Notes: a model not told the origin generated them from the sequence alone. Numbered from the stretch's first letter, positions 24,744 to 34,268 are shown. The stretch is 64,000 nucleotides of DNA from Polaromonas sp. YR568 (GCF_900116715.1 NZ_FPBM01000001.1:374784-438783); one strand, 5' to 3'. Translations and numbers: made by a program.

Positions 24744-25763
24744 ATGGTGAATAGCGTTGCGCCTTATGAGGCGACCCCGGAGCATATTGAAGTCGAGCGT
24801 GTCATAACGGCCAGCATCTGCCACGTGAGGGAAGGCATTTTTGCGCAGATGGAGAACATCCGTGCAGCGTCCCTGCGCAACAATGCGATACACGACATCC
24901 ACGCGGTGCTCTTGCACCAGAGCGGCTGGTTTCTGCACTGGGTGGAAGGCCCCTCGCAATCGGTGCGCGGCCTGCTGCGGCACCTGGCCGGTGACCCGCG
25001 CCACCATTCACCCCGCACCGTACACACCAGTCAGGGCCGGCGCATTTTGCCCACGCCGTGGTCCATGATGATGTCGCAGACCACCGAGCCGGCCGCGCAT
25101 TTCGGCCACCGCGTCGTGTCGCTGCACGAGCAGTTTGAACAAGGCACGCAGCACGCGCCCTCTTCCGTGCTGCGGCGGCTCTCCGCACCCATGCAGCTGG
25201 CCCAGGCGCAAGGCCTGCCCGACATTGAGGCCTTTCACCGCGTCGGCATTTGCGCGGCGGGCGGCAACGAGGCTTTCGAAATGATCAACTGGCTAGCGGT
25301 GCAGCTGGGCGGCACGGTGGCAAGGCGGCGCTTTGCCGGCGAGCAGGACATGGACGGCAGCAGCAACTCTGTCGATTTCATGGACGGCCCCCACCCGTGC
25401 CGCATGATCGCCGTGGCGCGCAACGGTCTGGCCCACGGCCTGCGCCGGGCCTTCCTGCCCGACTGGCCGCATTTTGTGATGCTGTTTTGCGGCACGCCCC
25501 GGTTTGATGACGCGCTCATGGCCCGCATGGCCGCCGCCTGCGAGGGCTTGCCCGTCACGCCCACGCTGCTGGGAATCGCCCCCGACGACGCCACCCACCA
25601 GCGCATGCAGGACATGGCCCATGGAGCGCACCTGGCTTACATCGCGGCCAACACCGCCAGGCCCGACGACTACCACGCCATCTGGCTGGCGGTGCACGAG
25701 CAGCTTCAACGCGCCGGCGAGCCGCCCAGCTCGGTGTGGGAAATGCCGCGCCTGGTGGCCTGA
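24744..25763 (+). CDS. BLUF-fold protein lacking the flavin-photochemistry residues
   Basis: From the ATG at 24744 the product has 339 residues. Residues about 17-105 follow the BLUF layout: an opening strand RVITASICH, a helix, NNAIHDIHAVLLHQSGWFLHWVEGP, then LLRHLAGDPRHHSP. The opening strand lacks the photoactive Tyr, and the Gln of the usual FLQxLEG is His (FLHWVEG). The blue-light reaction therefore looks impossible. The C-terminal 190 residues are an unrecognised alpha/beta region (GICAAGGNEAFEMINWLAVQL and so on) reminiscent of a small GTPase-like or receiver fold, but without Walker motifs I can identify. Role unknown. Confidence 0.65.
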   Translation: MVNSVAPYEATPEHIEVERVITASICHVREGIFAQMENIRAASLRNNAIHDIHAVLLHQSGWFLHWVEGPSQSVRGLLRHLAGDPRHHSPRTVHTSQGRRILPTPWSMMMSQTTEPAAHFGHRVVSLHEQFEQGTQHAPSSVLRRLSAPMQLAQAQGLPDIEAFHRVGICAAGGNEAFEMINWLAVQLGGTVARRRFAGEQDMDGSSNSVDFMDGPHPCRMIAVARNGLAHGLRRAFLPDWPHFVMLFCGTPRFDDALMARMAAACEGLPVTPTLLGIAPDDATHQRMQDMAHGAHLAYIAANTARPDDYHAIWLAVHEQLQRAGEPPSSVWEMPRLVA

Positions 25764-25805
25764 GGCAGACGCTAGCTGCCCGGCAGGCGCCGATACACTG
25801 CGGGC

Positions 25806-26450
25806 ATGAAAAAAGAAGATATCGCCCCATTCTTCGCCACGCTGAAAGCCGCCAACCCGATGCCGGTCACCGAGCTCGAATACACCAGTGTGTTCGAGTT
25901 GCTGGCCGCAGTGCTGCTAAGCGCCCAGGCCACCGACGTGAGCGTCAACAAGGCCACACGCAAGCTCTACCCGGTGGCCAACACGCCGCAGGCGATTCTT
26001 GAGCTGGGGCTGGAAGGCCTGGAGTCGTACATCCGCACCATCGGGCTGTACCGTACCAAAGCCAAAAACCTGCTGGCGACTTGCGAGATTCTGGTGAAGC
26101 AACACGGCGGCCAGGTGCCGCGCACGCGCGAGGCACTAGAGGCTTTGCCCGGTGTGGGCCGCAAGACGGCCAATGTGGTGCTGAACTCGGCGTTTGGCGA
26201 AGCGGTAATGGCGGTCGACACGCACATCTTTCGCGTGAGCAACCGCACGGGCCTGGCGCCCGGCAAAAACCCGCTAGAGGTAGAACTGGGCCTGCTCAAG
26301 CGCGTGCCCACCGAATACCTGGTGGACGCGCACCACTGGCTGATCCTGCACGGGCGCTATGTGTGCATTGCACGCAAACCCCTGTGCTGGCAGTGCGGGG
26401 TGGCGGCCTGGTGTGATTTCAAACCCAAGACGCCGCCGCCTGCGGCTTGA
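25806..26450 (+). CDS. nth: endonuclease III (DNA glycosylase/AP lyase)
   Basis: The 214-residue protein has every key element of Nth: the helix-hairpin-helix LPGVGRKTA with the Schiff-base Lys120, Asp138 in VDTHIFRV, and a C-terminal 4Fe-4S loop with Cys spacing C-x6-C-x2-C-x5-C (from CIARKPLCWQC to WC). It removes oxidised pyrimidines and cleaves at abasic sites. Length and numbering match E. coli Nth. Confidence 0.97.
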   Translation: MKKEDIAPFFATLKAANPMPVTELEYTSVFELLAAVLLSAQATDVSVNKATRKLYPVANTPQAILELGLEGLESYIRTIGLYRTKAKNLLATCEILVKQHGGQVPRTREALEALPGVGRKTANVVLNSAFGEAVMAVDTHIFRVSNRTGLAPGKNPLEVELGLLKRVPTEYLVDAHHWLILHGRYVCIARKPLCWQCGVAAWCDFKPKTPPPAA

Positions 26451-26571
26451 CACTTCATCTAGAGCTGTGCACAAAGCCCAGCGAAGCGGTCCTGGCTAGG
26501 CGTGCCGCCGCAGACAGTGCTACAGCACGGCAAGGCGGCGCAACAACGCCAGGAGGGTTTTGTGTGCGGCT

Positions 26572-27693
26572 CTATCGGGCGAAAGTTCCGTCTGCGCGAA
26601 TCATCGTCAAATTGACGAAGCGCGAACCCAGATTGCTCTGCTTGTTATACGTGATCGCAAAGCCGCCCAGGTCTTCACTGGTGAAGCCTTCCAGCGTGCT
26701 GATGAGCTTGGCACGCGTGATGGGCGCAGGCGTCTTTTGCAGGGCGCGCACCACCAGCTTGGCGTTCAGGAAACCTTCCATGCTGTTGTAGCTGAACTTC
26801 TTGTCGGCGGTTCCTGAAATCACGGTCTGGTATTCCTTCACGACGGCGTTGCCCAGTTCGGTGAAGGGGTAAGGAACCACTTGCGAGACGATGGTGCCGG
26901 CAGCAGGTTCTTTCAGTTCTGCATGCAGGCCCGACGATACGCTGAGCACCATGAATTGCGCACTCGCGCCCTTGGCCTTGTAGGCTTTGATGAAAGCGGC
27001 ATTGGGCTTGGCCTGGGCGATCAGCATGACGGCTTGCGGCTGCGCGGCGGCAATCACATCCACTGCTTTGGCCACGTCGACCGTGCCGCGCGGCACGGGC
27101 GCCACGGCAGCGGGCTTGGCGCCGCGTTTTTGCATGGCGGCGTTCAGTGCATCCAGGCCCTCTTTGCCGAAGGCGTCGTCCTGATACGCAACAGCGATCT
27201 TGTTGATGCCGATGGTCCAGGCGTGATTGACGGCCGCTTCAATTTCATCGGTGGTGCTGGCGCGCACATGAAAGAGGTTGGGTACAAACGGGTCGCGCAG
27301 CGACTTGGCGCCGCTGGTGTTGCCGATCTGGGCGATGCCCGCGGCCTGCACGATGGGCACGATCTTCAACATATTGGCCGTGCCGCGAAAGCCCACCAAC
27401 GCCACCACGTTCTGGTCGATCAGCGCCTTGGTGTTTTCGGCGGTCTTGTCGGGGTTGAAGCCGTCGTCCATGCTGACGAGCTTGATCTTCTCGCCGCGCA
27501 CGCCGCCCTTCTTGTTGATGTCGTCAAAGTAGGCATTCATGCCGCGCACGTAGTCGGTGGTGAGTGCGGCGCTGGTGCCCGACAAATCGCCGGAATGGCC
27601 CAGCACGATATCGGCCGATGCAGACGACGCGGCAAGACCCAGAAACAACGCGGCCAGCAAGCTGCTGGCCTTGGAAGAAATAACAACTTTCAT
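26572..27693 (-). CDS. branched-chain amino acid-type ABC transporter substrate-binding protein
   Basis: The 373-residue protein has a signal peptide (ending SSASA) and the Leu/Ile/Val-binding-protein fold: DIVLGHSGDLSGTSAALTTDYVRGMNAYFDDINKKGGV, then ALVGFRGTANMLKIVPI, and a SWITCH-like NYLF region lower down. No permease or ATPase gene is adjacent, so it must share a transporter encoded elsewhere. The ligand could be an amino acid, urea or an aromatic acid. Confidence 0.88.
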   Translation of the reverse strand: MKVVISSKASSLLAALFLGLAASSASADIVLGHSGDLSGTSAALTTDYVRGMNAYFDDINKKGGVRGEKIKLVSMDDGFNPDKTAENTKALIDQNVVALVGFRGTANMLKIVPIVQAAGIAQIGNTSGAKSLRDPFVPNLFHVRASTTDEIEAAVNHAWTIGINKIAVAYQDDAFGKEGLDALNAAMQKRGAKPAAVAPVPRGTVDVAKAVDVIAAAQPQAVMLIAQAKPNAAFIKAYKAKGASAQFMVLSVSSGLHAELKEPAAGTIVSQVVPYPFTELGNAVVKEYQTVISGTADKKFSYNSMEGFLNAKLVVRALQKTPAPITRAKLISTLEGFTSEDLGGFAITYNKQSNLGSRFVNLTMIRADGTFAR

Positions 27694-27881
27694 GAAACGA
27701 ATCCCTAGTCTTATTAGTAAAAAAGTTAACTCAACTCAAACAAAACCAACACTCAAAATTTAACGCACAAAATTCAGTGCATACAAAGCCACGGTGATTA
27801 AACCAGCCGAACCAACATAACAACTTACAACGAAGAAGCAACAACCCAAAAAGCAGAACGAAAGCCGCAAAACGTCTTATG

Positions 27882-27907
27882 AAAAAAGCCGGCACAAGGC
27901 CGGCTTT
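27882..27907 (-). terminator. rho-independent terminator after the Bug gene
   Basis: On the minus strand a 9-bp stem, AAAGCCGGC/GCCGGCTTT with a 5-base loop, is followed by a run of six T, placed 21 bases after the stop of the leftward Bug-type gene. Confidence 0.85.
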
Positions 27908-27927
27908 GCTTCCGGTGCGGCGTGCTG

Positions 27928-28905
27928 TCAGCCGTCAACCCTGACCTGGGCCTGCTGGGCCACCTGCGTCCATTTCTTCTGCTCGGCCTTGATGAAGGCG
28001 GCAAATTTCTCGATGCTGCCGCCGCCGTCTTCGGCGCCATACAGGTCCATCTTTTCCTGCACATCGGACATGGCCAGCACTTTGTTGACGTCTTCATTCA
28101 TGCGCTGAACCATGGCATGCGGCATTTTGGACGGGCCCATGAGGCCGTACCACACGGTCGCCTCAAAACCGGGAAAGCCGGACTCGGCCATGGTGGGCAC
28201 AGTGGGGTGGCCCTTGGCGCGCTTGAGGCGGGTTTGCGCGAGCGCAATCGCCTTGCCGCTTTTCACATGCGGCGTGGCCGAGGTCATGGTTTCAAAGCAG
28301 TAGTTGACCTGCCCGCCGATCAAATCGACCAGCGCAGGGCCGGAGCCACGGTAGGGGATGTGCAGCGCAAAAATCTTGGCCTGCAGCTTGAACATTTCGA
28401 GTGCAAAGTGCTGGGCCGAGCCGCCGCCTGCGGAGGCAAAACTGATCTGCCCCGGCTTGGCCTTGCACAACGCCACCAGGTCCTTCACGGTTTTGGCGGG
28501 CTGGTCCGCGTTGCAAACCAGCAGGTTGGGCGTGATGCCGACCATGCTGATGGGCACATAGTCGCGCTCGGGGTTATAGCCCAGCTTGAGGCCGAGGGCC
28601 GGCGCCAGCGCGTGGCTGTTGATGTGGGCCATCAGCAAGGTGTTGCCGTCGCCAGGCTGCTTGGCGACGTAGTCTGCCGCGATCACGCCGGCGGCGCCGC
28701 CCTTGTTTTCAATCACCACCGAGGTGTTCCACATGGTGGAGAGCTTTTGCCCGACCACGCGCGCCAGCGCGTCGGTGCCGCCGCCGGGTGGGAAACCCAC
28801 CACAATGCGCACCGGCCCGTTGGGCAGGGTCTGGGCCTTTAGCATGGGTGATGCCACCATGGCTGCCGTGGCCGCCGTTGCGCTGATAAACGTTCTGCGT
28901 TGCAT
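27928..28905 (-). CDS. Bug/TctC-type tripartite tricarboxylate transporter substrate-binding protein
   Basis: With the ATG at 28905 (AGGAGAG upstream) the product has 325 residues. It shows a Tat-like signal (MQRRTFISATAATAAM), the Bug signature PVRIVVGFPPGGGTDALARVVGQKL, and QISFASAGGGSAQHFALEMFKLQA. No TctA/TctB membrane genes are nearby, as is usual for the many orphan Bug proteins of betaproteobacteria. It lies in the same direction as and just downstream of the glyoxylate aminotransferase gene, so it may bring in an organic acid that feeds this pathway. Confidence 0.92.
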   Translation of the reverse strand: MQRRTFISATAATAAMVASPMLKAQTLPNGPVRIVVGFPPGGGTDALARVVGQKLSTMWNTSVVIENKGGAAGVIAADYVAKQPGDGNTLLMAHINSHALAPALGLKLGYNPERDYVPISMVGITPNLLVCNADQPAKTVKDLVALCKAKPGQISFASAGGGSAQHFALEMFKLQAKIFALHIPYRGSGPALVDLIGGQVNYCFETMTSATPHVKSGKAIALAQTRLKRAKGHPTVPTMAESGFPGFEATVWYGLMGPSKMPHAMVQRMNEDVNKVLAMSDVQEKMDLYGAEDGGGSIEKFAAFIKAEQKKWTQVAQQAQVRVDG

Positions 28906-28988
28906 GGTTTCTCTCCTGAGGGTGAATTTAAATAAGCTCAGTGACAGTTTGAGGTTGGGGTTGAGAACTGGTGTTCTTTTCTTCTTTC

Positions 28989-30209
28989 TCAAGCCGCCTT
29001 GCGCTGTGGCACCACCGCCGCATGGCTGGAGAAGTGGTCCATCGCTGCCTGCACGCCCGAGCCCGCCAGCTTCACGCCGGCCAGCTTCAGGCCCATCTCG
29101 CAGCCGGCCAGCGCGGCCATCAGCGTGAGGTCGTTGCAGTCGCCCAGGTGGCCGATGCGGAACATGCGGCCTTTGACCTTGCCCAGGCCGGTGCCGAGCG
29201 AGCAGTCAAAGCGCTCATAAATAATCTTGCGCACCGCGTCGGCATCAATGCCTTCGGGTGTCATCACACCGGTGAGCACCGGTGAATACACCGCCGCGTC
29301 GGCGCACTGGATCTGCAAGCCCCATGCCTTGACTGCCGCGCGCACACCGGTCGCCCAGCGCTGGTGACGGGCAAACACAGTTTCCAGGCCATGCTCAAGC
29401 AGCATGTCGCAAGCTTCGCTCAGCGCGTACAGCAAGTTGGTGTTGGGGGTGGACGGCCAATAGCCGGTTTTGTTCATCTCGATGATTTCGTCCCAGGCCC
29501 AGAAGGCCTTGGGCAGCGTGGCCTTTTTGCTGGCCTCGATGGCCTTGGCTGAGACGGCGTTAAAGCTGATGCCGGGCGGCAGCATCAGGCCTTTTTGCGA
29601 GCCGCTGATGCTGACGTCGATGCCCCACTCGTCATGGCGGTAGTCGGCCGAGGCCAGGCCCGAGATGGTGTCGACCAGCAGCAGCGCCGGGTGTTTGGCC
29701 GCGTCCATGGCCTTGCGCACAGCGGCGATGTTGCTGGTGACGCCGGTGGAGGTTTCGTTGTGCACCACGCAGACAGCCTTGATGCTGTGCTGGGTGTCGG
29801 CCTTGAGGCGCTCCTCAATCAGCGCGGCCTGCACGCCATGGCGCCAGATGTCGGCGCCGGGGTAGCCGATGACTTCGGTCTTCAGGCCCAGGCGCGCGGC
29901 AAGCTTTTGCCACAACGCGGCGAAATGGCCGGTTTCGTACATCAGCACGTGGTCGCCGGGGTTCAGCGTGTTCGACAAGGCGGCTTCCCAGGCGCCGGTT
30001 CCGGAGGCGGGGTAAATGATGACGGGCTGTTTGGTCTGGAAGATCTTTTTGATGTCTGCCAGCACCTTCAGGCCGAGCGCGGCGAATTCGGGGCCCCGGT
30101 GGTCGATCGTGGGCAGGCTCATGGCCCGCAAGATGCGGTCCGGCACAGGGGACGGGCCGGGAATTTGCAAGAAGTGACGTCCCGTGGGGTGAAAATCAAG
30201 CGTCAACAT
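28989..30209 (-). CDS. serine/alanine-glyoxylate aminotransferase family protein
   Basis: Starting at the ATG at 30209 (GGAGCTC upstream) the product has 406 residues. It shows FLQIPGPSPVPDRILRAM, an opening that is typical of the AGXT/SPT group, YPASGTGAWEAALSN, the aspartate in LLVDTISGLAS, and the PLP lysine in ISGSQKGLMLPPG. Enzymes of this family move amino groups between serine or alanine and glyoxylate. With a hydroxy-acid dehydrogenase encoded across the divergent promoter, a glycolate/glyoxylate or similar 2-oxo acid route is plausible. Confidence 0.92.
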   Translation of the reverse strand: MLTLDFHPTGRHFLQIPGPSPVPDRILRAMSLPTIDHRGPEFAALGLKVLADIKKIFQTKQPVIIYPASGTGAWEAALSNTLNPGDHVLMYETGHFAALWQKLAARLGLKTEVIGYPGADIWRHGVQAALIEERLKADTQHSIKAVCVVHNETSTGVTSNIAAVRKAMDAAKHPALLLVDTISGLASADYRHDEWGIDVSISGSQKGLMLPPGISFNAVSAKAIEASKKATLPKAFWAWDEIIEMNKTGYWPSTPNTNLLYALSEACDMLLEHGLETVFARHQRWATGVRAAVKAWGLQIQCADAAVYSPVLTGVMTPEGIDADAVRKIIYERFDCSLGTGLGKVKGRMFRIGHLGDCNDLTLMAALAGCEMGLKLAGVKLAGSGVQAAMDHFSSHAAVVPQRKAA

Positions 30210-30240
30210 GGCGTAGGAGCTCCTGAAGTAAGTCGCTATT

Positions 30241-30318
30241 TTTTGCATACAAAATTCATTTGTCAATACCCCATAAGGTTACAGTTTGATTTGACACCCA
30301 GGTTTTTTGCATACAAAA
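30241..30318. promoter_or_regulatory. pair of TTTTGCATACAAAA operators in the divergent aminotransferase/GntR promoter
   Basis: The same 14-base word, an inverted repeat of TTTTG and CAAAA around CATA, occurs at 30241-30254 and 30305-30318, 64 bases (about six helical turns) apart. The second copy ends seven bases before the regulator's ATG. FadR-group GntR proteins typically bind A/T-flanked palindromes of this size, so both copies are probably sites for the adjacent GntR protein, possibly with looping. Confidence 0.72.
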
Positions 30319-30325
30319 TTTAACC

Positions 30326-31024
30326 ATGGCCGCAGAAATCATCCCCATCCCCCGTGCCGCGCTGCATGAACAGGTAGCCCACCGGCTGCGCCAGATGCTG
30401 GTCGAAAACCGCATCCAGCCGGGCGCCAAGCTCAATGAGCGCGAGCTCAGCGAGATCCTCAACGTCTCGCGCACCCCCCTGCGTGAGGCCATCAAGATGC
30501 TGGCCGCCGAAGGCCTGGTGGAATTGCTGCCCAACCGCGGCGCCATCGCGGTGGAGCTGACGGAAGCCGACGTGCTCAATACCTTTGAAGTGATGGCCGG
30601 GCTGGAAGCCCAGTCGGGCGAGCTGGCGGCCGAGCGCATCACCGACGCCGAGCTGTCCGAGATCAAGGCCATGCATTTCGAGATGATGGCCGCCTACACG
30701 CGCCGCGACCTGCCCAACTACTACCGGCTCAACTCCGCCATCCACAGCGCCATCAACGCGGCCGCCAAAAACCCGGTGCTCACCAGCACCTATACGCAGG
30801 TCAATGCACGGCTGCAGGCGCTGCGCTTTCGCTCCAACCAGGACGAAGAGAAATGGAAGTCGGCCGTGAAAGAACACGAGCTGATGGTGGAAGCCCTGCA
30901 GACGCGCGACGGCGCCGCCATGCGCGCGGTGCTGCTGCGCCACCTGACCAGCAAGCGCGATGTGGTGGTGCAGCAGCTGCGCACCATCAATGCCGCGAAC
31001 AACCAGAGCAGCGCCAAGGCCTGA
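30326..31024 (+). CDS. GntR family regulator of the FadR/FCD subgroup
   Basis: The 232-residue protein has an N-terminal winged helix (LHEQVAHRLRQMLVENRIQPGAKLNERELSEILNVSRTPLREAIKML) and an all-helical FCD effector domain with metal-site-like residues at the expected places (FEVMAGLEAQSGELAAERI, NSAIHSAI). It sits between the divergent aminotransferase/Bug genes and the dehydrogenase gene, and two 14-bp operators precede it, so it most likely controls both sides. The effector is probably an organic acid. Confidence 0.94.
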   Translation: MAAEIIPIPRAALHEQVAHRLRQMLVENRIQPGAKLNERELSEILNVSRTPLREAIKMLAAEGLVELLPNRGAIAVELTEADVLNTFEVMAGLEAQSGELAAERITDAELSEIKAMHFEMMAAYTRRDLPNYYRLNSAIHSAINAAAKNPVLTSTYTQVNARLQALRFRSNQDEEKWKSAVKEHELMVEALQTRDGAAMRAVLLRHLTSKRDVVVQQLRTINAANNQSSAKA

Positions 31025-31108
31025 GCCTTGCCGGCCGGGTGCCAGCCCGGTTTTGAAACGAGACAAACAAGCAGACCGACAGCCCCCACATAAAGGCGAA
31101 AAGCCGCG

Positions 31109-34100
31109 ATGAACGCTCCCCTCCCCCTCAAGGTCACCCGGCAGGCCGCGGCCCAGGCCTATGACGACGTCTCCCGCGTGAGCAATGAAGTCGCGGGCCG
31201 CCTGGCTGCCAGGCTGGCCGCCGAAACGCAGGGCGAAGTATTGTTCTCGCCCGCGGACCGCGGCCGCTACGCCACCGACGCGTCCATCTACCAGGTCACA
31301 CCCGTGGGTGTGTTTGTGCCGCGCACCACCGACGACGTGAAAGCCGCACTCGACATCTGCCGCGACATGCAGGTGCCCATCGTGCCGCGCGGCGGCGGCA
31401 CCAGCCAGTGTGGGCAGACCGTGGGCACCGGCCTGGTCATCGATTACTCCAAACACGTGCGCAATATCCTCGACGTGGATTTGAACGAGCGCACCGCCGA
31501 AGTGGAGCCCGGCATCGTGCTGGATCACCTCAACGCTTCGCTCAAGCAACACGGCCTGTGGTACCCGGTGGATGTGTCGACCAGCGCGCAGGCCACGCTG
31601 GGCGGCATGGCGGGCAACAACTCTTGCGGCAGCCGCAGCATTGCCTACGGCAACATGGTGCACAACGTGCTGGGTGCAACGGCCTGGCGGTCTGACGGCA
31701 GCTTGCTGGAACTGGGGCGCTACGACACGGCCGGCGGCGCGGCGCGCGAGCTGGGTGACTATGTCAAGGCGCTGTCTGACCAGTTGCGGCCCGAGCTGGA
31801 GGCGCACTGGCCCAAGGTGATGCGCCGCGTGGCCGGCTACAACCTGGACATCTTCAACAACCAGAGCGAAAAGCCCTACACGCGCGACGGGTCGGTCAAC
31901 CTGGCGCATCTGCTGATAGGCAGCGAAGGCACGCTAGCGCTGACCAAATCGCTCAAGCTGCGCCTGTCTGAATTGCCGCGCACCAAGGTGCTGGGCGTGG
32001 TGAACTTCCCGACCTTTTACAAGGCCATGGACACGGCCCAGCACATCGTGCAGCTGGGCAGGGACGGCACGCTGAGCGCGGTCGAGCTGGTGGACCGCAC
32101 GATGATTGAGCTCTCGCTGCAGAACCCGGCCTTTGCGCCCACTGTGCGCACCGCACTCATCGGCCAGCCCGACGCGATTTTGCTGGTGGAATTTTCTGGT
32201 AATTCCAAGGCTGAGCTGGCCCCCAAGATTCGCCAGCTGGTCGAGCTGATGGGTGACCTGGGCCTGCCCGGCTCGGTGGTCGAGATGATCGACGACGCGC
32301 CGCAGAAGAATCTGTGGGAAGTACGCAAGGCGGGCCTGAACATCATGATGAGCCTCAAGGGCGACGGCAAGCCAGTCAGCTTTATTGAGGACTGCGCCGT
32401 GCCACTGGAGCACCTGGCCGAATACACCGATGCGCTGACGCAGGTGTTCCGCAAATACGGCAGCAAAGGCACCTGGTATGCCCACGCCTCTGTCGGCACG
32501 CTGCATGTGCGGCCCATCCTCGACATGCGCCAGGGCGGCGCCAACGGCGGCGCGTCCAAGATGCGCGCGATTGCCGAGGAGGCCTCTGCCCTGGTGCGCC
32601 ACTACAAGGGTGCCTACAGCGGCGAGCATGGCGACGGCCTGTGCCGCGGCGAGTGGATCGAGTGGCAGTTCGGCCCCAAGATCAACGACGCGTTTGCGCA
32701 GATCAAGAATTACCTGGACCCGCTCAAGCTGTTGAGCCCGGGCCGCATCATTGACCCGCCCAAGATGGACGACACGCGGCTGATGCGCTTTCCGCCCAGC
32801 TACAAGGTCATCCCGATCAAGACCGCACTCGACTGGAGCGCCTGGAACGTACAGAACGACCCGGTGACCGAGCAGACCAGCGCGCCGGGCAGCGGCGGCG
32901 ACCCGGCCCAGGGCTTTGCCAAAGCCGTAGAGATGTGCAACAACAACGGCCACTGCCGCAAGTTCGACGCCGGCACCATGTGCCCCAGCTACCGCGCCAC
33001 ACGCGACGAAAAACATTTGACGCGCGGCCGCGCCAACACGCTGCGCCTGGCGCTGTCGGGTCAGCTTGAGGGCCTGAACGCAGAAGACGCCTTTACCAGC
33101 GAAGCGGTGCAGGAGGCCATGGACCTGTGCGTGGGTTGCAAGGGCTGCAAGCGCGATTGCCCCACCGGCGTGGACATGGCCAAGATGAAGGTGGAGTTTT
33201 TGCACCACTACAAGGCCAAACACGGCCACACGCTCAAAGACCGCCTGATCGCCGGCTTGCCCGATTACGCGCACTGGGCCAGCCGCTTCGCCCCGCTGCT
33301 CAACCTGCGCGACAGGATTCCGGGCCTGGCGGCCTGGAGCGAAAAGCTGCTGGGCCTGTCAGCCCGCCGCACGCTGCCGCAGTGGCGCAGCAATACCTTC
33401 TGGACGCGGCTCGGCGAATCCAGTGAGCCCGGCGCGGCGCCGAACGGCCGCATTCAAACCGCCAGCCGCGACGAGGTGCTGGCCGCCACACGGCCGGTGG
33501 TGCTGTTTGTGGATACCTTCAACGGCTACTTTGAATCGGAGAATGCGCTGGCCGCGCTCAAGGTGCTGCAGGCTGCCGGCTACACGGTGCATGTGGCGGC
33601 CAAGACCGCACCCGACGGCAAGAGCCTGTGCTGTGGCCGTACGTATCTAGCGAACGGCATGGTCGACAAAGCCAAAGCCAAGGCGCGCGAAGTGGTGGGC
33701 GCGCTGCTGCCCTTTGCCGAACGGGGCATCGCCATCGTCGGCCTGGAGCCCTCCTGCCTGCTGACGCTGCGCGACGAGATGCTGGTGATGGGCCTGGGCG
33801 AAGCGGCACAGACCATCAGCCAGCACGCCTTGCTGCTCGAAGAGTTCCTGGCGCGCGAGGCGGCCGAGGGCAAGCTTGAAATGCTCAAGGGCCGGCTCAG
33901 GCCCTCGGCCCAGCCCATCCTGCTACACGGCCACTGCCACCAGAAGGCTTTCGGCGCGGTGAGCCCCATCCTGGACGTGCTCAAACTGATCCCGGGTGCC
34001 AAGCCGGAGTTGATCGAGTCCAGCTGCTGCGGCATGGCCGGCAGCTTTGGTTATGAAGCGAGCCACTATGAGGTGTCCATGCAGATGGCTGAGCTCAGCC

Positions 34101-34237
34101 TGCTGCCGGCGGTGCGCAAGAACCCCGACGCGGTGGTGGTGGCCGACGGCACCAGTTGCCGGCACCAGATCAAGGATGGCGCCCAGCGAGAGGCGGTGCA
34201 CGTGGCGGTGCTGCTGGCGCGGCAGCTACAGGGCTAG
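31109..34237 (+). CDS. FAD- and Fe-S-containing D-2-hydroxyacid dehydrogenase (YdiJ-like)
   Basis: The 1042-residue protein fuses a VAO-type FAD domain (PRGGGTSQCGQTVGTGLVIDYSKH, residues about 95-117; SAQATLGGMAGNNSCGSRS further on), an FAD-linked oxidase C-terminal domain (GEHGDGLCRGEW near 510), a ferredoxin-like segment with CVGCKGCKRDCP near 673, and two CCG cysteine repeats (CCGRTYLANG and CCGMAGSFGYE). This is the architecture of E. coli YdiJ, a D-2-hydroxyglutarate dehydrogenase, and is related to GlcD-GlcF. It oxidises a D-2-hydroxy acid and passes electrons to the membrane chain. It follows the GntR gene by 84 bases. Confidence 0.9.
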   Translation: MNAPLPLKVTRQAAAQAYDDVSRVSNEVAGRLAARLAAETQGEVLFSPADRGRYATDASIYQVTPVGVFVPRTTDDVKAALDICRDMQVPIVPRGGGTSQCGQTVGTGLVIDYSKHVRNILDVDLNERTAEVEPGIVLDHLNASLKQHGLWYPVDVSTSAQATLGGMAGNNSCGSRSIAYGNMVHNVLGATAWRSDGSLLELGRYDTAGGAARELGDYVKALSDQLRPELEAHWPKVMRRVAGYNLDIFNNQSEKPYTRDGSVNLAHLLIGSEGTLALTKSLKLRLSELPRTKVLGVVNFPTFYKAMDTAQHIVQLGRDGTLSAVELVDRTMIELSLQNPAFAPTVRTALIGQPDAILLVEFSGNSKAELAPKIRQLVELMGDLGLPGSVVEMIDDAPQKNLWEVRKAGLNIMMSLKGDGKPVSFIEDCAVPLEHLAEYTDALTQVFRKYGSKGTWYAHASVGTLHVRPILDMRQGGANGGASKMRAIAEEASALVRHYKGAYSGEHGDGLCRGEWIEWQFGPKINDAFAQIKNYLDPLKLLSPGRIIDPPKMDDTRLMRFPPSYKVIPIKTALDWSAWNVQNDPVTEQTSAPGSGGDPAQGFAKAVEMCNNNGHCRKFDAGTMCPSYRATRDEKHLTRGRANTLRLALSGQLEGLNAEDAFTSEAVQEAMDLCVGCKGCKRDCPTGVDMAKMKVEFLHHYKAKHGHTLKDRLIAGLPDYAHWASRFAPLLNLRDRIPGLAAWSEKLLGLSARRTLPQWRSNTFWTRLGESSEPGAAPNGRIQTASRDEVLAATRPVVLFVDTFNGYFESENALAALKVLQAAGYTVHVAAKTAPDGKSLCCGRTYLANGMVDKAKAKAREVVGALLPFAERGIAIVGLEPSCLLTLRDEMLVMGLGEAAQTISQHALLLEEFLAREAAEGKLEMLKGRLRPSAQPILLHGHCHQKAFGAVSPILDVLKLIPGAKPELIESSCCGMAGSFGYEASHYEVSMQMAELSLLPAVRKNPDAVVVADGTSCRHQIKDGAQREAVHVAVLLARQLQG

Positions 34238-34268
34238 GCGCGCTTCGGTTTGTTTGGCCTGTTTGGCT

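Noticed and set aside
26455-26571. Dyad-rich text between nth and the ABC binding-protein gene (CTGGC...GCCAG, AGTGCTACAGCACG)
   Set aside because: It may be a terminator or repeat, but arms are short and imperfect and no T-run follows on either strand.
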